From Nitrososphaerota archaeon (GTDB lineage Archaea; Thermoproteota; Nitrososphaeria; Conexivisphaerales; UBA164): DNA of 34,218 nucleotides. Under the pieces are notes generated by a model, which saw nothing but the letters and a program-made list of their open reading frames with translations, searched no databases and was not told the origin of the DNA. Where the stretch lies: positions 1-34,218 of the forward strand of contig JAFLXO010000010.1 of NCBI GenBank assembly GCA_029786595.1. Reading direction: 5' to 3'. Below, one piece after another: positions 28,763 through 34,218 of this stretch. The position numbers and the translations under genes were made by a program. Positions within the stretch are counted from its first letter, which is position 1; each line of letters begins with the position of its first letter.

Positions 28763-29752
28763 ATGCCGGAGATCAGGCACGACCAGTTATCGGATTTTAG
28801 CAGCATTGATCAACAGCTAAATAGCGGGGCATCTGAATGTGAACTATGTGGTCGTTCCAATGGCCTAATTTTATCTATAAAAAAGGTTGGGAACTACATT
28901 AAGATAAGCAAAGAAGAAGACGCCGATTGGGATGTAAAGGTCATAAAGAACCCTCACCCATTGTTCGACGAAAATTTTAGCGGCGAGTGGGGGGAAGGTC
29001 CATTCAAGAGTGAACCTGCGAAGGGGACCGATGAACTCATAGTTATAGGCGCTGCACATCTACCTTTTCACAACTTGAGCGTTCAACTTATCGCTGAAGG
29101 GCTTTATGCGGCTCAGGAGGATATCAAGATGATTTCATCCAGAAGCCGCATTACATATGTAAGCATGGCTTTGAATTCAGCGCTGGGGACTGATCATTCT
29201 GACCATCCGGCATTTTCGATCACGGGATTGACATTTATTCCTAGGTCAATAATCAATGAAATGAGGGCCTTTAAGGATGAATATGATAATCGAGCGTCAT
29301 GTCCGGTTTGTGAAATAGTAAAAGCTGAGACAAATGGCCCAAGACAAATATACAGAAGCGATAACTTCATCGTGGTCTTGCCATGGTCGCCGGCGCGGGA
29401 TAATGAGATAAGGGTCCTGCCCATTCTACACTCGAAACCCTTCCAAAAATTGACACAAAAGGAAATCGATGATTTGGCCTTAATTCTAAAGCTAACAGGC
29501 TCGGCACTCTATAAGAAATCAGGTAAGGATTATGGAATAGCGTTTCGCCTCAACCCAGTTAAGCGCTCGAGCCTTTTTTACCACTGGTACATGAGTGTCT
29601 TTAATATCAATAATGCAAGGGATATGTATAGAGAAAATTTGGGGTTAATAATCATGGAAAAATCACAAAGCAGAGATGCAGAGCCGATGGCCAAGGTGTT
29701 CAGAGAATCATTTACTGAATATGTTAAGATGTCGACTGTTAAACATGATTAA
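28763..29752 (+). CDS. GalT-like (HIT-superfamily) protein with altered HPH motif
   Basis: 329 aa; CELCG and CPVCEIVKAE, HPLF, HLPFHNL; nucleophile region reads GTDHSDHPAFSITGLTFIP. Confidence 0.65.
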   Translation: MPEIRHDQLSDFSSIDQQLNSGASECELCGRSNGLILSIKKVGNYIKISKEEDADWDVKVIKNPHPLFDENFSGEWGEGPFKSEPAKGTDELIVIGAAHLPFHNLSVQLIAEGLYAAQEDIKMISSRSRITYVSMALNSALGTDHSDHPAFSITGLTFIPRSIINEMRAFKDEYDNRASCPVCEIVKAETNGPRQIYRSDNFIVVLPWSPARDNEIRVLPILHSKPFQKLTQKEIDDLALILKLTGSALYKKSGKDYGIAFRLNPVKRSSLFYHWYMSVFNINNARDMYRENLGLIIMEKSQSRDAEPMAKVFRESFTEYVKMSTVKHD

Positions 29753-29917
29753 CCAGCATCCGTGTCGGGTTAAAATAAATTTAGATTTCTATCTGGTTCA
29801 TGTATAGCCCTAACTCGATACGCTAGTTTGCAGTGCGAACAATATACTCTAAAGTTGGAGGATATATATGCTTACAGTTAGCAAGCGTTAAATAATCCGC
29901 TGTATACGCCACACCAA

Positions 29918-30682
29918 ATGAATGAGGATCTTAGCACTCATCTGGAGATATTTGGGGTAAAAGGTATTCCGGAAATAAAATACGGCGACGATCTCCCCCA
30001 TTTAATCTATAATGCTATTACAAAAAAGGATGGGCTCCAAGACGGCGACATAATAGTGGTAACTTCCAAGATCGTTTCAAAGGCTGAAGGGAGATATGTT
30101 GATTTGAATACGGTCAAGCCCAGTGATTTCGCCATGCGGATTTCAAACACACTGAAAAAGGACCCAAGAGAGGTAGAAGTCATACTTAGAGAATCCAAGA
30201 GTATAATAAAGATACGTAGAGGGATAATAATAGTAGAGAGCAACCAAGGCGTTATATGCGCTAATGCCGGTATAGACAGGTCAAACCTGAAGGGAGATAA
30301 ACTGGTCCTCCTCCTACCTAAGGATCCTGATCGTTCGGCTAGGTGGATGAGGCGTGAAATAGAAAAGATGTCAAAGAAGAGAATAGCCCTGTTGATCACA
30401 GATACGTATAGCCGTGCCTGGAGGGATGGTCATATTGACTATACGATAGGCGCATCCGGATTGAGGCTTTTCAGGGATTATAGGGGTAAAAAGGATCATT
30501 TCGGAAGGCCTCTAAGGGTTACAAATATAGCTCAAGCCGATGAACTGGCGGCGGCTTCCGAGCTGGTCATGGGAAAATCAATGATGATTCCTGTAGCAGT
30601 CATACGCAATTACAAGTACGAAACCGGGGAAGAAAGGGCTATCAAGTTAAACAGGCCTATTTCAAGGGACCTTTTCAGGTAA
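29918..30682 (+). CDS. cofE: Coenzyme F420-0:L-glutamate ligase family protein
   Basis: 254 aa; GDIIVVTSKIVSKAEGR, NQGVICANAGIDRSN, LITDTYSRAWRDGHIDYTIGASGL. Confidence 0.92.
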   Translation: MNEDLSTHLEIFGVKGIPEIKYGDDLPHLIYNAITKKDGLQDGDIIVVTSKIVSKAEGRYVDLNTVKPSDFAMRISNTLKKDPREVEVILRESKSIIKIRRGIIIVESNQGVICANAGIDRSNLKGDKLVLLLPKDPDRSARWMRREIEKMSKKRIALLITDTYSRAWRDGHIDYTIGASGLRLFRDYRGKKDHFGRPLRVTNIAQADELAAASELVMGKSMMIPVAVIRNYKYETGEERAIKLNRPISRDLFR

Positions 30683-30759
30683 ATACTGAGCGTAAATGAT
30701 TAAAAATCTTTGATATATTAAAAATAACTTATATTATTGATGTTTTTAAATAATAAATA

Positions 30760-30785
30760 GAAAAGGAAGAGTTTACTTCCTTTTC
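30760..30785 (-). terminator. 10-bp perfect hairpin, 6-nt loop, spanning the alba stop codon at the convergent cofE/alba junction
   Basis: GAAAAGGAAG-AGTTTA-CTTCCTTTTC; on the minus strand the loop is TAAACT, beginning with the alba stop TAA, followed by T-rich CTATTTATTATTTA. Confidence 0.55.
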
Positions 30786-31114
30786 ACTGTTATTTCTATT
30801 GTAGAAACGTTTCTTCTTTGATCAGCTTCTCCGACGAGCTCTGTTCCAGCTTTTATATTCTTTATTTCATATGTGCTGTTTCCAAGTCTGTTAACTAGCA
30901 CTTCTGCTACATCAACAGCCCTAGATATTGACCTTCCCCTAGCCCTCAGTATAATTTCTTCGTAAGTCGCGAGTTGCATTTGGGCCGAAAGGGCATACAC
31001 CATGACCGGTTTCTTTCCTATGAATATGTTGTTAGCTGGAGATTCTCTACGTGGCGCTGCTGTTCTAGCTGCCTCTTCTGTCGCTCCTTCTACATCCTTT
31101 TCTGCGTTTGCCAT
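30773..31114 (-). CDS. alba: DNA/RNA-binding protein Alba
   Basis: 113 aa; NNIFIGKKPVMVYALSAQMQL, ILRARGRSISRAVDVAEVLVNR; Ala/Glu-rich N-terminal extension of about 25 residues. Confidence 0.93.
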   Translation of the reverse strand: MANAEKDVEGATEEAARTAAPRRESPANNIFIGKKPVMVYALSAQMQLATYEEIILRARGRSISRAVDVAEVLVNRLGNSTYEIKNIKAGTELVGEADQRRNVSTIEITVKRK

Positions 31115-31241
31115 GTTTGTTCTGGATAGCTTCTTTTTGTGATCTATTTATATTTTTTGGTTCAATTCCTTTGTTCTCTTTTCTTTAAATTAATCATATG
31201 TGGACGGAGGGGATAAACGAAACTCAAACGATATCAGGCAT

Positions 31242-31515
31242 ATGTTCGTAGGATTGGATCTGCACAAAAACTACATCCAGGCCGCAGTGGTCGACGATAA
31301 CGGGAAATTGCTTAAGGAGAAAAGGATACCGAAGGGGGATAGTTACTGAGTGCGCCAAATCCCACATAAGGACCCAGCCGGACAGCGCCCTCACCGCCTT
31401 CTACAGGGACCTGGCGAGGAGGAGGGGCGGGTCGAAGGCCACGGTGGCGGCCGCCTCCAAGCTTCTCAGGATCATCTACTGGGTCCTGAAGGAGAAGAGG
31501 GAGTATTACAGTTAG
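31242..31515 (+). pseudogene. IS110-family transposase relic with internal deletion
   Basis: MFVGLDLHKNYIQAAVVDDNGKLLKEKRIPKG (31242-31349) abuts, in another frame, CAKSHIRTQPDSALTAFYRDLARRRGGSKATVAAASKLLRIIYWVLKEKREYYS* (31351-31515), recognisable as N- and C-terminal ends of IS110-type transposases. Confidence 0.8.
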
Positions 31516-31782
31516 GGGGATTGGTGGGTGCGGCGCGTTAATGGGAGTAAGTGCCGGGAAATTATTTGCATCGCGCCCCTTAACATGGTGCCGGAATGAC
31601 GATAGTGAGGATAGGGCCTCGAATAGGTATACGGCATCTGTACCGTCCGCTAAGAGGAGGATTTACTAGCCACAAAATTTTGTTGGAAATCCTTCATTGC
31701 ATAAATTAACCTGTTTATCCATCGCATTTAATTTATAACCTAATTGTCTAAATAGGATAGACGTATTGACTAACCGACCTTG

Positions 31783-32453
31783 ACAGGTAGGGATCGGGCT
31801 GAATATGGTAATAACCTTGCAAATGGAGTAGTTGAGGTGTTTATCAACACCGGCCTCTCGGTTGACCAGTATAAGCCACTGGAACACATGAACTACGGCA
31901 AAAACATCAGGCCTATAATTACTCCAATGCGCTGATGCTCATTTCAAAATACAGAAAGAGTAACAGGGCAATCTACACATTCAGGAACGATTTCCTGAGG
32001 GCTGAGGAGAAAAGGAACTACCTTAACAGGCACAGATCATTAGGCAAGCTCAAGGAAAGGATGGGCACGATCTCGGTAACGACCAACCTGAATGCAACTG
32101 CGGAGTAGGCCTTTAGCCTTCTAAACCCCCGCTCATACATAGAGCAGTCTTATGATACATTTAAGAATATCATCCATGCTGACAGGACTTGCATGAGGGA
32201 TAATCAGCAGCTGCAGGGATGGACCTTCTTGAACTTCATTACGTTTATCCTCCATTACCGGATATACGGCACGCTCAAGCAAAGAGATCTGCCGAGAAGG
32301 TATTCGCTAAAAGATGTAATAGAATACATTGAGCGAATAAGCATGCTGAAAATAGGCGAGGAATAGAAGCTTTCAGAAATTCCCAAGAAATCCAAGGATA
32401 TAGTTGATGCGCTAAAATATCTATTGTATAAAACAGCTGGAGTTAGAGATTAA
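31783..32453 (+). pseudogene. Decayed IS4/IS1634-like DDE transposase, C-terminal half
   Basis: TGRDRAEYGNNLANGVVEVFINTGLSVDQYKPLEHMNYGKNIRPIITP in one frame, frameshift near 31933, then LMLISKYRKSNRAIYTFRNDFLRAEEKRNYL...YIEQSYDTFKNIIHADRTCMRDNQQLQGWTFLNFITFILHYRIYGTL with in-frame TAGs at 32106 and 32364, ending TAA 32451-32453. Confidence 0.8.
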
Positions 32454-32565
32454 GTGAAGATTTAAATCGATAAAGGGAACAGTTAGTGTCGATCAAAATG
32501 ATTAGAATTGGGTGCATGAAATTAAAAGCAAAAATTGAGACAAGTTCTCTTGGTTTGGTGATATC

Positions 32566-33894
32566 ATGGAAAAGATAGCCATTAAAAATGGCCATATATT
32601 GACTTATGCGGACACCTTAAGGAGTTTTGAAGGTTCGGTCTTTGTAGATGGGGGTTCTATAGTTCATGTAGGGGACCTTGATGGGGAATATAGAGAATCA
32701 TTAGCAGATGAAGTTATAGATGCGCGTGGCTGTGTCATAACTCCCGGCTTTGTTAATCTGCACACTCATGCAGGTTCTAATGCTTTACGTGGTCTAGCTG
32801 AAGACGTGCCATTGACCCCTTGGCTCAATAGGTACGTTTTGCCAGCTCACAAGTTTCTGAATAAGGATGAAGCGCGCAGTGATTACTTGCTTGCTTACAT
32901 GGAAATGATCAAGGCTGGTATAACCAGCGCGTTGGACATGTACAGGTTCTTGGAAGAAGGGGTAAATGTAGCAAATCTGATTGGTATAAGGGCAAACCTT
33001 CTTCCATATGGGTCTGATCTGCCAGAATATGAATACTTGGAAAAGCCCAAGGAGAACATTCGTTTATTTGAAAAGTATATAGCGTATACTGGGTTGGCCA
33101 GGATATGGCTAGGGTTTGAGCATTCAACTTATTGTACTGACGAATGTCTACGCATGTACGGAGAAATAAAGAAGAAATATAATGCTCTATTTCACACACA
33201 CGAGTCAGAAACTTTGGATGTCGTTAAGAGAGTAAAGAAGAGATTTGGGATGAGCCCCGTAGATGTTCTAAGGAAGTATGAGCTACTGGGTCCGAAAACA
33301 GTTCTTGCCCACGGTGTCTGGTTTGATGACAAAGAAATCGCAGAAATGGTCGCCTCCGGTACGAGTATAGCACATAATCCAACTACTAATATGAAACTCG
33401 CCTCTGGTGTTGCGCCAGTGGCAAAGATGTTAAAAATGGGTGCCAACGTGGGCCTTGGTACAGACAGCTCAAAGTGTAATAACAGGCTCGATATGATTCA
33501 GGAAATGAAGGCCGCATCCTTGCTTCAAAAGGTCCACTTGAAGGATGCGTCGATCATGAGTACTGCTGAAGTGTTTAAGATGGCTACGGTTAATGGTGCT
33601 AAGGCTCTTGGAATGGGTAGTCAAATTGGAAGGATTGAAGCCGGGTATAAAGCTGATTTAGCCATCATAGATTTCAAAAGTGCGCATCTTATGCCTATGT
33701 TTAGAGGTCAAGGCATAGATAACACATTAACGAACCTCGTTTATTCTGCCATGGCATCCGATGTCAAGACAGTTTTAGTCGATGGACGTTTTTCTATGAA
33801 GAACCGCAAAATGATTAACATAGATGAAGAGGAAGTAATAAAAATAGCCAACGAAAAAGCCGAAGAGTTATTGAACAGGATGGGTATAAGATAG
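32566..33894 (+). CDS. Amidohydrolase, SAH/MTA (5'-deoxyadenosine) deaminase-like
   Basis: 442 aa; TPGFVNLHTHAGSNALRGLAEDVPLTPWL, HTHESETLDVVKRVKKRFG, VLAHGVWFDDKEIAEMVASGTSIAHNPTTNMKLASGVAPV, GLGTDSSKCNNRLDMIQEMK. Confidence 0.9.
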   Translation: MEKIAIKNGHILTYADTLRSFEGSVFVDGGSIVHVGDLDGEYRESLADEVIDARGCVITPGFVNLHTHAGSNALRGLAEDVPLTPWLNRYVLPAHKFLNKDEARSDYLLAYMEMIKAGITSALDMYRFLEEGVNVANLIGIRANLLPYGSDLPEYEYLEKPKENIRLFEKYIAYTGLARIWLGFEHSTYCTDECLRMYGEIKKKYNALFHTHESETLDVVKRVKKRFGMSPVDVLRKYELLGPKTVLAHGVWFDDKEIAEMVASGTSIAHNPTTNMKLASGVAPVAKMLKMGANVGLGTDSSKCNNRLDMIQEMKAASLLQKVHLKDASIMSTAEVFKMATVNGAKALGMGSQIGRIEAGYKADLAIIDFKSAHLMPMFRGQGIDNTLTNLVYSAMASDVKTVLVDGRFSMKNRKMINIDEEEVIKIANEKAEELLNRMGIR

Positions 33895-33950
33895 CTTATT
33901 GATTTAAGCATAATTTAGTTATTAGTCAATATTTTTTGTCGTTATCATAT

Positions 33951-34218
33951 ATGTATCCTGAACAAATATGCCCATTATGGCTAAATGGATTCAAAAAAAG
34001 GAGGGATTCCCTGACGCTTGAAGAAAGGCGTGTGAAAGGGGTTAAGATGATCATCGAAGGAGGGCTATCTGAACACGAAGTAGCCAGGAAGCTAGGAGTG
34101 TCGCAGGCAGCCGTAAGCAAGTGGTACAGCGCATACATGGATGGTGGAGGTTATGATGCGCTCAGGAGCAGGACTCACACGGGCCGCCCTTCTAAGCTGG
34201 ACGATGGACGGCTGCAGG
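33951..34218 (+). mobile_element. N-terminus of an IS630-like transposase, running off the window
   Basis: Open frame MYPEQICPLWLNGFKKRRDSLTLEERRVKGVKMIIEGGLSEHEVARKLGVSQAAVSKWYSAYMDGGGYDALRSRTHTGRPSKLDDGRLQ: HTH plus GGYDALRSRTHTGRPSKL typical of IS630-type transposases. Confidence 0.8.

Noticed and set aside
30007-30399. 130-aa minus-strand ORF
   Set aside because: Antisense shadow of cofE.
31350-31541. 63-aa ORF MRQIPHKDPAGQ...
   Set aside because: Wrong-frame reading of the IS110 C-terminal region; the frame one base later (from 31351) gives the recognisable CAKSHIRTQPDSALTAFYRDL sequence.
33926-34138. 70-aa minus-strand ORF at the right edge
   Set aside because: Antisense to the recognisable IS630-like transposase frame at 33951-34218.
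1-34218. CRISPR arrays, restriction-modification or toxin-antitoxin systems, long tandem repeats
   Set aside because: None seen by eye; the YgjP-like peptidase at 19078-19743 is sometimes near R-M genes, but no methylase or nuclease is present here.

Overview
The window is about 34 kb of an archaeal chromosome, most likely Thermoplasmata (inferred from gene content and style, not proven). Supporting signs are TATA boxes about 25-30 nt upstream of start codons, archaeal-type S15, Alba, a GAN/RecJ-like protein, DUF1512, DUF4443 and CofE. Most of it is ordinary chromosomal coding sequence: tRNA-Ser(GGA), rpsO with a RecJ-like gene, an aspS-gatC-gatA-gatB operon, HIT protein, adenine deaminase, nucleoside phosphorylase, MFS and Nramp-like transporters, an MBL-fold protein, PPP phosphatase, peroxiredoxin, YgjP-like peptidase, dcd/hisC, moeA, a BMP-type ABC transporter, a GalT-like protein, cofE and alba. 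From about 31.2 kb to the right edge it becomes accessory: an internally deleted IS110-family relic, a decayed IS4/IS1634-like transposase, an SAH/MTA-deaminase-like amidohydrolase and the start of an IS630-like transposase. I found no CRISPR array or defence island. The observations most worth follow-up are: (1) the rpsO-linked RecJ/GAN-like protein has lost its DHH catalytic motifs (Cdc45-like candidate) and its stop codon lies inside the tRNA-Ser gene; (2) an unidentified GC-rich structured RNA candidate at about 14.33-14.67 kb; (3) two near-identical 10-bp/6-nt-loop hairpins with the stop codon as the first loop triplet, both at convergent junctions; (4) three consecutive TTGA stop/start overlaps in aspS-gatCAB; (5) an IS110 relic that keeps both protein ends and a structured 3' flank; (6) GalT-like and Nramp-like proteins with altered active-site motifs.
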